This document shows positions 46,801-54,595 of a stretch of DNA of 64,000 bases, in pieces. This DNA is from Fibrisoma limi BUZ 3 (GTDB lineage: Bacteria; Bacteroidota; Bacteroidia; Cytophagales; Spirosomataceae), in assembly GCF_000296815.2 (NCBI RefSeq), contig NZ_CAIT01000007.1, positions 434,001 through 498,000 on the forward strand, in the 5' to 3' direction. Made by a program: the position numbers and the translations under genes. Every line of letters starts with the position of its first letter. The first letter of the stretch is position 1. The notes under the pieces are model-generated. The model saw nothing but the letters and a program-made list of their open reading frames with translations, did no database searches and was not told the origin of the DNA.

Positions 46801-47599
46801 GCTGTCCCGTCTGAATAAAAACACGTACTGCCCAGGCGATTCGCTGATTGCCACCTACAGCTTGCAGGGTAAAGCCGGCAATGGCAATCAGTATGCGGTG
46901 GTGGTGAAATCCGGCGGGCAAACGACCCGCTATACCGCTGCAACCCGCACGTCGACAGTATCGACCGTGCTGCCGGCTACACTGGCTCCGGGCCGCTACG
47001 TTGTGTACCTGGAAGCTACCCAGCCGGCTCTGCTTAGCCGTGATTCCATACAAATTACGGTGAACGCCCTGCCTACGGCCGAACTGAGCAGCAACAAGCC
47101 GACGTTCGTTCTGGGCGACAGCGCCCGGGTTTCCATTACGCTGACCGGCGCAGCCCCGTGGCGTTTCACCCGCTGGGACAGCCAGGCCATCCAGACCGCA
47201 ACTTCGCCCTACACTACGGTATTAAGAGCCACGCAGCCAACCAACTACAGCCTGACGCTCACGAACCTTAGTGATGCCAACTGCGCCACCGGTACGGTTA
47301 AGAATTCGGTCGTTGTCAGTGCGCTGGCCCTGGCCAATGAACCGTTGTCCATCCAGGGCGTTTCAGTATTCCCAAATCCGACTACGGGTCGCCTGATCAT
47401 TGAGCTGAGTAGTTCGGCGGCTCCGCTGTCGTCGTTGCAGCTACATGACAGCCAGGGTCGCGAAGTACGCCGAAATCCCTCAGACCTGCGGCTTCGGCGG
47501 GCTGAATGTGACATCAGTACGTTGCCCCCTGGTCAGTACATTCTCCGGATTGAAACCACCGATGGTAAGCAGGCCAGCTGGAAGGTGATGAAGCAGTAA
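43898..47599 (+). CDS. T9SS-secreted reprolysin-like zinc metalloprotease with propeller and sorting domain
   Basis: 1233 residues. Signal peptide ending TSAQT; a metzincin protease domain with HEFGHTFGSPH (ligands His189, His193, His199; Glu190 catalytic) and Met-turn GTIMSYCG; fibronectin III-like repeats (about 270-570, with TTYYVRVRASNSFG); a beta-propeller-like part with repeated GNVWVTN, GNIWVSQ and GNVWFGG blades (about 570-880); Ig-like domains; and a type A T9SS C-terminal sorting domain (VFPNPTTGRLIIEL to the final Lys-Gln). It is exported through the outer membrane and anchored or released. Substrate unknown; monocistronic. Confidence 0.9.
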   Translation: MSLFYRLAVLSLLCFGWLNTSAQTLLPCGVNDRVLPDSTVRLMGRLPQLMAQQRARKTAGERNICRVAVEIDSDTYLEFDKDTNRIKSFFLDKIEQTSRIYEREINTQLVVVFFHIWKDTEPDPYKGKGNLYDLFPIMDRVWTTQFRQVPYDKRIYFITKSSSGAGGLGSLGGAQIISANQADLNTIAHEFGHTFGSPHTHNCSWPGGPIDFCSTVEASYNGDCYTGSLQSIPGTIMSYCGSLLTFHPLCQTLMTDHAVKNFPKITSAPTVPVLRTQETLYGTPFLTWASALAANRYDIDVATDANFAQKVVSDTASVNGYLLSKLAVGTTYYVRVRASNSFGTSAWSGTGQLQLASTNGIPAPILLSPTPDQRLSPNQGNRQFSVQPVDGATAYEIQITDGNDELFKYPTSDSKQQSTFSVSNYRLGVVRWRVRAVVNGRPGPWSAASRYLVNPEPYYLTLPFYNNTGDLAPLTIPYYYYASTGRDSRVVVTLATDSLFTKPVYTKSFTGSYTYTGLIEKLSPNTAYYLRLEEYNTGLATQPLGLLTRIVQPFRTGSTTVSDRWAFVGSSTIPAWPQGGAYGPISSVGNSIWFSSTNGLTRITQDSLKLTMYDRNGTSGKVGNSSLAHSVDGSGNVWVTNRVSINIFKDGFPLAFNQLGKLSEQDGTLTERTTFSPGQYGINRLSANPRLFISYNGLQELKGDSLAYLYAIPSNRSISRTLVQPGAVWFISNNPTQSVDELIRFDLVTRTTQTFSNINTPQLGKYLLGMAVDGLGNIWVSQSHSTFPFPALARFNGQAWTTFTSPAIPISYALNLTNDPQGNLYVVNNSLPRTLYRYNGTTWQKLADMPYYINLGDMTADIHGNVWFGGPFQLLRYTACANAPKPTLTAAKQTIDYGESVTLQAAGCTDVVWSWTSETETVTNRLVRGSNRLVIKPEANTTYRSSCYTGSCAGTDTTLTITVNPRLLLSRLNKNTYCPGDSLIATYSLQGKAGNGNQYAVVVKSGGQTTRYTAATRTSTVSTVLPATLAPGRYVVYLEATQPALLSRDSIQITVNALPTAELSSNKPTFVLGDSARVSITLTGAAPWRFTRWDSQAIQTATSPYTTVLRATQPTNYSLTLTNLSDANCATGTVKNSVVVSALALANEPLSIQGVSVFPNPTTGRLIIELSSSAAPLSSLQLHDSQGREVRRNPSDLRLRRAECDISTLPPGQYILRIETTDGKQASWKVMKQ

Positions 47600-47604
47600 A
47601 CGAA

Positions 47605-47638
47605 GCGTGAAGCGGCTATGTCAACAGCCGCTTCACGC
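47605..47638. terminator. Hairpin shared by convergent ends
   Basis: Perfect 13-bp stem (47605-47617 with 47626-47638, 8-base loop). The gpsA stop codon (47616-47618) is inside the hairpin. No T-tract on the plus side; probably stabilises or ends both transcripts. Confidence 0.6.
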
Positions 47639-48620
47639 CTTCCATTTCCAGCGTCGGCGAAGCCCGTTCGTACAGAATGTTATAAACGGCTTCGGCAATC
47701 GGCATGCGTACCTGAAATTGCCGGTTAATTTCATGGATACTTTTTACGGCATAGTACCCCTCGGCAATCATGTTCATTTCCATCTGCGCCGACTGAATGG
47801 TGTAGCCCCGTCCAATCAGCGTCCCGAACGTACGGTTTCGGCTGAAGGGCGAGTAAGCCGTCACGAGCAGATCACCAAGGTAAGCTGAGCCGCTCAGATC
47901 GCGGTGTTTAGGATAAATAGCGTCGACGAAGCGCTTGATTTCCTGCATCGCGTTAGACACCAGCACGGCCTGGAAGTTGTCGCCATAGCCGAGTCCGTGG
48001 GTAATGCCGCAGGCCAGCGCGATGATATTTTTCATTACGGCGCTGTATTCGATACCGTAGATGTCGTCCACGCCGGTAGCCTGCACGAAGCGACAGTTCA
48101 GCATGGCGGCTACGTCGTCGGCGCAGGCCACATCCTGTGACGCAATGGTCAGGTACGATTGTTTTTCGAGGGCTACCTCTTCAGCGTGGCATGGCCCGGC
48201 AATCACAGCAATGCGACTGGCTGGTACGTTATATTGCTCCCGTACCCAGTCCGTCACCAGTTGGTTGGCCGATGGAATCATGCCCTTGATAGCGGAAATG
48301 ACGTATTTGCCAGCAAAATGCTCAGGTTTGATCCCCGACAAGGCATCACTGACAAACGCAGCCGGCACCGCCAATACGATGTAGTCGCTATCGCGGAAGG
48401 CGTCTTTGATTCGGGTGCAGACCTTCACCTTGCGGGTGTTGATCTGTACATCGCTGAGGTAGCTGGGGTTATGACCAAACTTTTTGATGTGTTCTGCATC
48501 GGACTCCTTGCGAAGCCACCACTTGATGCTGACGTTGTTCTCGGAGAGAATTTTAATGAGCGCCGTGGCCCAACTCCCCCCGCCCACCATCGTCAGGCGG
48601 ACAGGACTCTGTTGCTTCAT
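47616..48620 (-). CDS. gpsA: NAD(P)-dependent glycerol-3-phosphate dehydrogenase
   Basis: 334 residues from the ATG at 48620 (the frame is open to 48800 but that part has no homologous look). Makes sn-glycerol-3-phosphate for phospholipids. Motifs: VGGGSWATALIKIL (dinucleotide site), VLAVPAAFVSDAL, IAGPCHAEEV, and the catalytic Lys in EYSAVMKNIIALACGI. C-terminal helical domain with SGSAYLGDLLVTAYS. Confidence 0.95.
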   Translation of the reverse strand: MKQQSPVRLTMVGGGSWATALIKILSENNVSIKWWLRKESDAEHIKKFGHNPSYLSDVQINTRKVKVCTRIKDAFRDSDYIVLAVPAAFVSDALSGIKPEHFAGKYVISAIKGMIPSANQLVTDWVREQYNVPASRIAVIAGPCHAEEVALEKQSYLTIASQDVACADDVAAMLNCRFVQATGVDDIYGIEYSAVMKNIIALACGITHGLGYGDNFQAVLVSNAMQEIKRFVDAIYPKHRDLSGSAYLGDLLVTAYSPFSRNRTFGTLIGRGYTIQSAQMEMNMIAEGYYAVKSIHEINRQFQVRMPIAEAVYNILYERASPTLEMEGVKRLLT

Positions 48621-49014
48621 GCGGTGAATTACGCCAAAAAGCGGGAAGTGGAAAAATGGGTAGAGTGTTTGGTGGCTGTAATTCTCTACTGCCTGACGTA
48701 AGATAGTCAGAATACGTAGCTGCAAAACGGATGGACTTTGCACGACTACGTCTTTGCTGAACTCCACGATGCGGGTCTCCAACTCACGGTTCAGCTCCAC
48801 AAACGAATCGACCTAAAATCATCATTCGGCAGCATCCATGCGGCTTTATGGCGTTCTTTCTACTCCCGCAAATTTATCACAATCTCCCAAACGGTGCGTA
48901 CGCAGGCGTCTATGAACGTTTGGGAAAACGGGTATAAAAAACCCTGCGATTGAGTTCGGCAGATTCATCCTAATCTGTCAACTACAATCGCAGGGTTTAT
49001 ATTTTCGTTACAAC
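48621..49014. other. Spacer between gpsA and the MacA-like gene
   Basis: Holds the gpsA promoter region and the terminator of the MacA-like gene. In-frame codons upstream of gpsA and a short plus-strand frame (48738-48953) show no protein character. No permease remnant was seen. Confidence 0.45.
48934..48998 (-). terminator. Terminator of the TolC-MacA operon
   Basis: 14-bp perfect stem (48939-48952 with 48985-48998) enclosing a nested CAGATT/AATCTG hairpin; minus-strand T-tract TTTTTATA follows. Begins 17 bases after the MacA-like stop. Confidence 0.8.
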
Positions 49015-50442
49015 CTATTCCTCCGTCACCTCTTTCTTTTTCTGTTTGTTCGGGTCGCGCTTAACCACCAGATCTCCGTCTTTCAGCCGCTTGGATACCA
49101 CCAGAAACGGCCCGGACACCACCTGCTCGCCGGCTTTCAGGCCAGACTTGATTTCAATGTTGTCGAAATCGCTGATGCCCGTTTTCACTTCGCGCTGCAC
49201 AGCCTTGCCCCCCTGATTGACAAATACGATTTCGGTAATCTGTTGTTTCTTTTCGGCCGATGCCGGCGTCTGATTAGCAGGCTTAACTGCCGCATCATCA
49301 TCATCCTCATTGGCACTGGCCTGCGTTGCAGCGTCCGCCCCGCTTGCCCCTCGGGTCGTTACGGCAGCGATAGGTACGGCCAGCACTCCATTTTTCCGAT
49401 CTGTAATGATCTCGACGGATGCCGTCATACCCGGTTTAAACGGGTACCCCTTCTTATCTTTTTCGGCCAGCAGATCGCTGTAGGAATTATTGAGAATCTT
49501 AACCTTCACCTCAAACTCCGTAACGGCGTCCGTCGACAACGAGGCCGCGGCAGTGCCCGACGAACTGGCCAATCCATTGGCGGTATTGGCAATTTCGGTC
49601 ACTATACCCTTGAACTTACGCCCGGCCATCGTGTACGAATCCACTTCAATGTCGGCCGTATCGCCCAGGTTGACGCGCACAATGTCATTTTCGTTCACAT
49701 TGACGCGTACCTCCATGTTTTGCAGGTTAGCAATCCGCATTAACTCCGTACCGGCCATCTGCGACGTACCGACGACGCGCTCACCAAGTTCAATATTAAG
49801 CTTGGAAATAGTACCGGTAACGGGTGCATAGATGGTCGTTTTACGCAGGTTCTCACTGGCATCGCGAAGGCCCGCTTCGGCGCTCTGAATGTTGAACTTC
49901 GCGGCTCGTACATTAGCCCGGGCCGCTTCAACTTCCTGTTTGGCAACGTTGTAATTCGCTTCGGCGGTTTCGAAGTCGGCGGAGGAGATAACCTTATCGG
50001 CAAATAGTTTGCGGTTCCGCTCATAATCGGCTTTGGCCCGGATCAACCGCGCTTCCGACTGGGCTACCGACGCTTTCGACTGTTCGTACTGCGCCCGGCT
50101 CTGGTTAACCGTAGCCCGCGCCCGCGACAGCAGCGACTCGTAGTTGTCGGGGCGGATACGGCACAACAGTTGCCCGGCTTTGACCGGATCACCTTCGTTT
50201 ACGTACAGACCGATGATCTCCCCCGAAACGTCAGGGCTGATTTTTACTTCTACTTCAGGCTGCACCCGACCGGATGCGCTCACTCGTTCGGTGATATTTG
50301 TTCGTTTGGCAACAGCAAAATCTACTTCGGTCGATTTAGGCTTCCCAATGATACCCGCCTGCTTGGCAGCCACTAGTCCCACAATCAGTACTACTACCAC
50401 TCCGCCTAATATCCACCAGATGCGGTTCGACTTACGTTTCAT
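49015..50442 (-). CDS. MacA-like periplasmic adaptor (HlyD/membrane-fusion family)
   Basis: 475 residues: one N-terminal membrane helix (IWWILGGVVVVLIVGLVAA), lipoyl halves (PDVSGEIIGLYVNEGDPV and IYAPVTGTISKLN) around a long alpha-hairpin rich in Ala, Glu and Gln, then beta-barrel and membrane-proximal domains, and a Lys-rich C-terminus. This is the adaptor form used with MacB-type ABC exporters. It lies 75 bases after the TolC gene on the same strand. No permease follows; the operon ends here. Confidence 0.88.
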   Translation of the reverse strand: MKRKSNRIWWILGGVVVVLIVGLVAAKQAGIIGKPKSTEVDFAVAKRTNITERVSASGRVQPEVEVKISPDVSGEIIGLYVNEGDPVKAGQLLCRIRPDNYESLLSRARATVNQSRAQYEQSKASVAQSEARLIRAKADYERNRKLFADKVISSADFETAEANYNVAKQEVEAARANVRAAKFNIQSAEAGLRDASENLRKTTIYAPVTGTISKLNIELGERVVGTSQMAGTELMRIANLQNMEVRVNVNENDIVRVNLGDTADIEVDSYTMAGRKFKGIVTEIANTANGLASSSGTAAASLSTDAVTEFEVKVKILNNSYSDLLAEKDKKGYPFKPGMTASVEIITDRKNGVLAVPIAAVTTRGASGADAATQASANEDDDDAAVKPANQTPASAEKKQQITEIVFVNQGGKAVQREVKTGISDFDNIEIKSGLKAGEQVVSGPFLVVSKRLKDGDLVVKRDPNKQKKKEVTEE

Positions 50443-50517
50443 AGGTTAGAGGAATTGGGCGAACAAGACCACGAAAGTAACGGGTTACCCCATCTCTCCC
50501 AACTCCTTGCTCACCCA

Positions 50518-51990
50518 CTAAAATGATAACGGTTTGTTTTGGTAAAAATCTAAAATTTTGGTTCTAAATACATACTCGTATTTTGCCTGCACGAGACTGG
50601 CCCGCGCCCGATCGAGATTCGACTTGGCTACGTTATAGTCCGTTGCATTGATGGCTCCGGCGTTCAGCCGGCTCTCGGCCACCTGAAATGCGCGCTCCAG
50701 CGATGCCACCGATGCCTGAGTAGCGCGGTAGCGGTTGGCCGACGCCCTCATGTTCGTATAGGCCGTTTCGATATTCTGCCGCAGTTGCAGCCGTATGCTC
50801 TCAGCCTGCAATTGTGCGTTCAGTTGCTGAATTTTGGCAATACCCACCCGGTTTCTGGCCTGGAATCCATTGACAATAGGTACCCGAAGACTTAACGTTG
50901 CCGATCGGTTAAGGTTATTCGTCAACTGATCTAAGTAAGGTACCTGCGCCCGGGTTGACCGCGGAATCGGGCTCACAACGGGCAGCCGCTCGTTGTTTAT
51001 AATCACAAACTGACCGCTGGGCTGAAGGCTGATGTTGGTCGTATCGACGGACGTTGTCCGCGTAGCCGTACTGGTAAACAGCGTATTCAGATTCCCATTG
51101 ATCGCTAGTATCGGGTAAAAGTTGGCCCGAGCAGCCTGCACCCCGGCTACGGCACTTCTCACCCGCAGTTCAGCCCCCTGAACGTCGGGCATATTGTCCA
51201 GCGCAATTTCGTAAATCTGCTGCGGAGTTGCCTCATAAGGCGTAACCGATGGATCAGGCACGGCTACCGCCACCACATCGACTGGTTGCCCCAACGGCAA
51301 GTTCATAGCCTGCAACAACGCCAGTTTGGCCAGGTCGATCTGGTTCTGGGCATTCACAATGGCAACTTCGTCATTTGCCAATTGCGCCTGCACCTCATAC
51401 AGACTCGCTTCGGGTACCGAGCCGGCGTTGACCAGTCGCTGCGTGCGATCCAGTTGCGCCTGGGTGGCTGCCGCCTGCTGTTGCGCTACAATGAGCTGCT
51501 CCTGCCCCGTCAACACATTAAGGTACTGCTGCACCACGTTCAGCGCCACCGTATTCTGCGTAGCCGCCAGTTCTTTCTGACTCGCCTGTAGGGCCAGATC
51601 GTTCTGCTTAACGGTGTTTCGCAAAAAGAACCCATTGAATAACGTAACGCCACCGCTTAGACCGTAGTTACTCGAATTGACGGTCGACTGTGGAATAACT
51701 GAGTTGGTAAACGGGTCAATCTGTCGACCACCGCCACTAAGCGACTGGTTGGCCTGAAACGTAGCCGTTGGTAACAGGTTATTCCGGGACTGCTTTAGTG
51801 TCAGGTCGGTATTCTCTACAGTCAGTTGACCCTGCCGCACCTGGATGTTGTTTTTCAGGGCAATGTCAACACACTGTTCCAGGCTTAGGCGATTTGGGGT
51901 ATTGGGTGCAGGTTGTGCTACTGCCATCGTCAAACCGGCCCCAAGCAGCCAGGCAGTCATCCAACCTGATCGTTTCCACGCAACGAACAT
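50518..51990 (-). CDS. TolC-family outer-membrane efflux protein
   Basis: 490 residues with a signal peptide ending AVAQP (not a lipoprotein, unlike the channel at 4 kb). Two outer-membrane-efflux repeats: the first has RLSLEQCVDIALKNNIQVRQ and LTLKQSRNNLLPTATF, the second starts near APPQIYEI-like YEIALDNMPDVQGAELRV with AARANFYPILAINGN. Channel partner of the adjacent MacA-like protein. Divergent from the aminotransferase gene. Confidence 0.92.
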   Translation of the reverse strand: MFVAWKRSGWMTAWLLGAGLTMAVAQPAPNTPNRLSLEQCVDIALKNNIQVRQGQLTVENTDLTLKQSRNNLLPTATFQANQSLSGGGRQIDPFTNSVIPQSTVNSSNYGLSGGVTLFNGFFLRNTVKQNDLALQASQKELAATQNTVALNVVQQYLNVLTGQEQLIVAQQQAAATQAQLDRTQRLVNAGSVPEASLYEVQAQLANDEVAIVNAQNQIDLAKLALLQAMNLPLGQPVDVVAVAVPDPSVTPYEATPQQIYEIALDNMPDVQGAELRVRSAVAGVQAARANFYPILAINGNLNTLFTSTATRTTSVDTTNISLQPSGQFVIINNERLPVVSPIPRSTRAQVPYLDQLTNNLNRSATLSLRVPIVNGFQARNRVGIAKIQQLNAQLQAESIRLQLRQNIETAYTNMRASANRYRATQASVASLERAFQVAESRLNAGAINATDYNVAKSNLDRARASLVQAKYEYVFRTKILDFYQNKPLSF

Positions 51991-52073
51991 AATACGTCGT
52001 GTTTTGATGTTTCAATGTTACAAAGTAAACTTCGGTCAATCTACCGTTTTGGTACAAACGGTTAAAAAAAAGC

Positions 52074-52865
52074 ATGTATCTGGTCTATAATTCGGATATA
52101 ATTAATCAGCAGACCTTTAATCTCCTGCCCGATAATCGGGCGTTTCAGTACGGCGACGGGTTGTTTGAAACCATCCGGTACGAGTCCGGTCGGCTGTGGT
52201 TCTGGACCGACCACCTCGACCGGCTCACAAAAGGCATGGCTACGTTGCAGTTGTCTGTCCCTGCGGCCAGGCTCGATCAGTTGCATGAGCAAACCCTCGA
52301 TCTGATTGCCCGTAACGGGCTGAACAGTCAGCCGGCGCGGATCAAAATTCAGGTCTGGCGTCGCCCCGGAGGACTTTATACGCCAACCAGCAACGGGTCC
52401 GAGTGGCTCATTACCGCCCAACCCGGACAACCGTTTGCGATTACGGGCAAATCCCACATCGGAATTTACGACGGAGTACGGCTTTCGAAATCGGTGGTTT
52501 CGGAATTTAAGACCCTCAACGCGCTTCCCTACGTACTGGCGGGTTTGCACCGGCAGGCTCACAAGCTGGATGATGTTATCCTGCTGAGTACCGACGGGTC
52601 CGCTGCGGAGTGCGTGGCGTCGAACCTATTCTGGTTTCGAAACGGAACGCTGGTTACCCCATCCCTGCAAACCGGCTGCGTGAATGGCATTGCCCGTCGG
52701 CAATTACTCCGTGCGTTTCCGGATGCCCAGGAAGGCCTGTTCCCCCCTCCCCTGACCGAACCGATTGACGTTCTTTTTGCGGCCAATGTGATGGGCATTC
52801 AGGTCTTCAACGGACAGTTTGACAGCATACAGATGGCGCAGATACAACGGATTTTTACGGATTAA
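52074..52865 (+). CDS. Class IV aminotransferase (aminodeoxychorismate lyase or BCAT-like)
   Basis: 263 residues. PLP fold type IV: FQYGDGLFETIRYESGRLW, DHLDRL, and the PLP-binding Lys in EFKTLNALPYVLAG; the E-C-V-A-S-N-L-F segment binds the cofactor phosphate. Length and the GDGLFETIR start fit 4-amino-4-deoxychorismate lyase (PabC, folate pathway) somewhat better than branched-chain or D-amino acid transaminases, but the choice is not certain. Its 3' end overlaps the convergent ABC gene by 11 bases. Confidence 0.85.
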   Translation: MYLVYNSDIINQQTFNLLPDNRAFQYGDGLFETIRYESGRLWFWTDHLDRLTKGMATLQLSVPAARLDQLHEQTLDLIARNGLNSQPARIKIQVWRRPGGLYTPTSNGSEWLITAQPGQPFAITGKSHIGIYDGVRLSKSVVSEFKTLNALPYVLAGLHRQAHKLDDVILLSTDGSAAECVASNLFWFRNGTLVTPSLQTGCVNGIARRQLLRAFPDAQEGLFPPPLTEPIDVLFAANVMGIQVFNGQFDSIQMAQIQRIFTD

Positions 52866-53550
52866 GCACCGCTTTTTCGGGTTCGAGCCAGCCGTCTTTC
52901 AGTCTCAGGATTCGGTTGCCGTAGCCGGCGTTCACTTCGGAGTGTGTCACCTGAACGATTGTCACGCCATCTTTCTGGTTCAGTTCGCGGAACAGTTCCA
53001 TAATGTCGCGGGCCTGATCTGAATGTAGGTTACCGGTCGGCTCGTCGGCGAAAATCACCTTCGGATTAGCCGCCAGCGCGCGGGCAATGCCTACCAGTTG
53101 CTGCTGCCCACCCGATAGCTGCGTCGGGAACAGGTCTTTCTTAGCCACCATGTTGAACCGGTCGAGGAGTTCGGCCACCCGGCTTTTCCGCTCCGACCCG
53201 CTCAGGCCCTTATACAGCAACGGCGTTTCGATGTTTTCGTACACCGTGAGTTCATCGATCAGGTGATACGCCTGGAACACAAAGCCGATCCGGGTACGGT
53301 GCAGTTCGGTCCGTTTCTTCTCCGACAGCTTCTGCACGGGTTCGTCCTGAAACAGGTATTCTCCTTCCGATGGCTCTTCGAGGAGCCCCAGAATGTGGAG
53401 CAGGGTTGATTTACCCGAGCCCGACGGGCCCATGATGGAAATAAATTCCCCCTCGGCAATATCCAGGTTGATGTTGCGAAGGACGTAGACCCGTCCAAAT
53501 CCGGCCGGGTAAAATTTCGAGACGTTGCGAAGCGAGAGTAAAGTTGACAT
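52855..53550 (-). CDS. ABC transporter ATPase, LolD/MacB type
   Basis: 231 residues from the ATG at 53550 (frame open to 53619). Walker A GPSGSGKST, Q-loop FVFQAYHLIDELTVYEN, signature LSGGQQQLVGIARAL, Walker B VIFADEPTGNL and H-loop QVTHSEV. LolD/MacB-type ATPases energise extrusion of lipoproteins, peptides or drugs by FtsX-like permeases. No permease is adjacent; the MacA and TolC genes lie behind the convergent aminotransferase gene. A sigma-54-like promoter and paired operators lie upstream. Confidence 0.92.
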   Translation of the reverse strand: MSTLLSLRNVSKFYPAGFGRVYVLRNINLDIAEGEFISIMGPSGSGKSTLLHILGLLEEPSEGEYLFQDEPVQKLSEKKRTELHRTRIGFVFQAYHLIDELTVYENIETPLLYKGLSGSERKSRVAELLDRFNMVAKKDLFPTQLSGGQQQLVGIARALAANPKVIFADEPTGNLHSDQARDIMELFRELNQKDGVTIVQVTHSEVNAGYGNRILRLKDGWLEPEKAVLNP

Positions 53551-53615
53551 GCGCAGGTAGTTCGTGTATAGACTGTTTCGGTTAAGAGGACAGCAAATGA
53601 GCTGCCCAATCGTCG

Positions 53616-53630
53616 ACAACCCTCGTGCCA
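53616..53630 (-). promoter_or_regulatory. Candidate sigma-54 promoter of the ABC ATPase gene
   Basis: Minus strand reads CTGGCACG-AGGG-TTGT: TGGCACG at 53630-53624, four bases, TTGT at 53619-53616. This matches the sigma-54 consensus TGGCACG-N4-TTGC(A/T) except for T in place of C at -12. The start codon is about 55 bases beyond the predicted start site. Confidence 0.5.
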
Positions 53631-53682
53631 GCCTTGTAAGTTACTATCTTACAATAATTTACAAAAGTATAAAAAATAGGGT

Positions 53683-53720
53683 CGTCCGCTGCCGGACAGC
53701 GCGTTGTTCAAAAGCGGACA
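53683..53720 (-). promoter_or_regulatory. Two tandem operator palindromes (enhancer-like)
   Basis: On the minus strand, TGTCCGCTTTTGAACA (53720-53705) and TGTCCGGCAGCGGACG (53698-53683) are two 16-base partial palindromes sharing TGTCCG, spaced 22 bases start to start (two helical turns) and centred about 85-110 bases upstream of the predicted sigma-54 start. This is where NtrC-type activators usually bind. Confidence 0.5.
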
Positions 53721-53792
53721 TTTTTTCGGCTGACAGTGCAACGTGACCTACTTTTTTAGCATCTTCCTGGCAATTACTTAATCCTCTATCGC

Positions 53793-54491
53793 ATGAAATC
53801 AATCACACTCCTGTTTCTACTCCTTCCCGGTTTACTACATAGCGATGATACGTGGCGAAAAGACCGTCCTGTTCCGACTTTTACAGGCCTGCGGGTTAGT
53901 AGCGGCATTGATGTCTTTCTCAGCCAGGGCAACGCCGAGAAACTAACCTTCGACGTCAAGGGAGTTGAGGAAGACGAGGTTCGTTCGGAAGTCAGGAATG
54001 GCATTTTATTCTTAACCATAGACCGTAAGGGATCGATGCTCTTCAACTTTGGCCGCAACCGCTACGTAAAAGCCTACGTAACGGTCAAACAACTCACTGA
54101 GTTAAAAGCAGGCGGGGGGTCCGACGTCCTGAGCGAAGGGAGTCTTTCCTTTAGAAACCTGAACCTGGATGCATCGGGTGGCTCTGATGTTAAGCTGAAC
54201 CTCAAAGCCGACGAACTGAACGTAGCGGCTTCGGGGGGTGCCGACGTGATTCTTCAGGGCTCCGTCCGCAAGCTAAATGCCGATGGTTCGGGCGGCTCTG
54301 AACTCGACGCCCGTAAACTAACCGCCGAAATCTGCAACGCCCGCTCAACCGGCGGCTCGGATGTGTACGTCAACGCGACCAAAGAAATTTCCATGCGGGC
54401 CACCGGCGGCAGCGACCTTTACTACTACGGTCCGGCAAAGGTTCTGGCCAAAAGTGAGTCAGGCGGTTCGGATATCACCCGGCGGGATTAA
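53793..54491 (+). CDS. DUF2807 (head GIN domain) secreted protein
   Basis: 232 residues with a signal peptide (MKSITLLFLLLPGLLHS). The rest is a repetitive beta-helix-like GIN domain: FTGLRVSSGIDVFLSQG at the start and repeated SGGSDV, GGADV, GGSEL, GGSDVY turns at about 20-residue intervals. The family is common in Bacteroidetes, exported and of unknown function. Plus-strand start 240 bases from the ABC gene; the operators described above lie between. Confidence 0.88.
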   Translation: MKSITLLFLLLPGLLHSDDTWRKDRPVPTFTGLRVSSGIDVFLSQGNAEKLTFDVKGVEEDEVRSEVRNGILFLTIDRKGSMLFNFGRNRYVKAYVTVKQLTELKAGGGSDVLSEGSLSFRNLNLDASGGSDVKLNLKADELNVAASGGADVILQGSVRKLNADGSGGSELDARKLTAEICNARSTGGSDVYVNATKEISMRATGGSDLYYYGPAKVLAKSESGGSDITRRD

Positions 54492-54508
54492 TTTGTGGTT
54501 TGTAGTTG

Positions 54509-54593
54509 TAGTTTGTGGTTTGTAGTTAGAAGTTTGCAGCATGAAGTTAACGGCACCCTAACCGGTTAACTGCAAACTACAAACCACAAACTA
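54509..54593. repeat. Dispersed intergenic palindrome, copy 3
   Basis: Perfect 19-bp inverted repeat TAGTTTGTGGTTTGTAGTT (54509-54527) with its complement at 54575-54593, plus inner GTTAAC arms; a partial direct duplicate of the left arm lies at 54491-54507. The right arm ends 3 bases before the purK start. Confidence 0.7.
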
Positions 54594-54595
54594 TT

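Noticed and set aside
48621-48800. 60-residue N-terminal extension of gpsA
   Set aside because: The normal GpsA N-terminus begins just after the ATG at 48620; the extension is outside the family fold.
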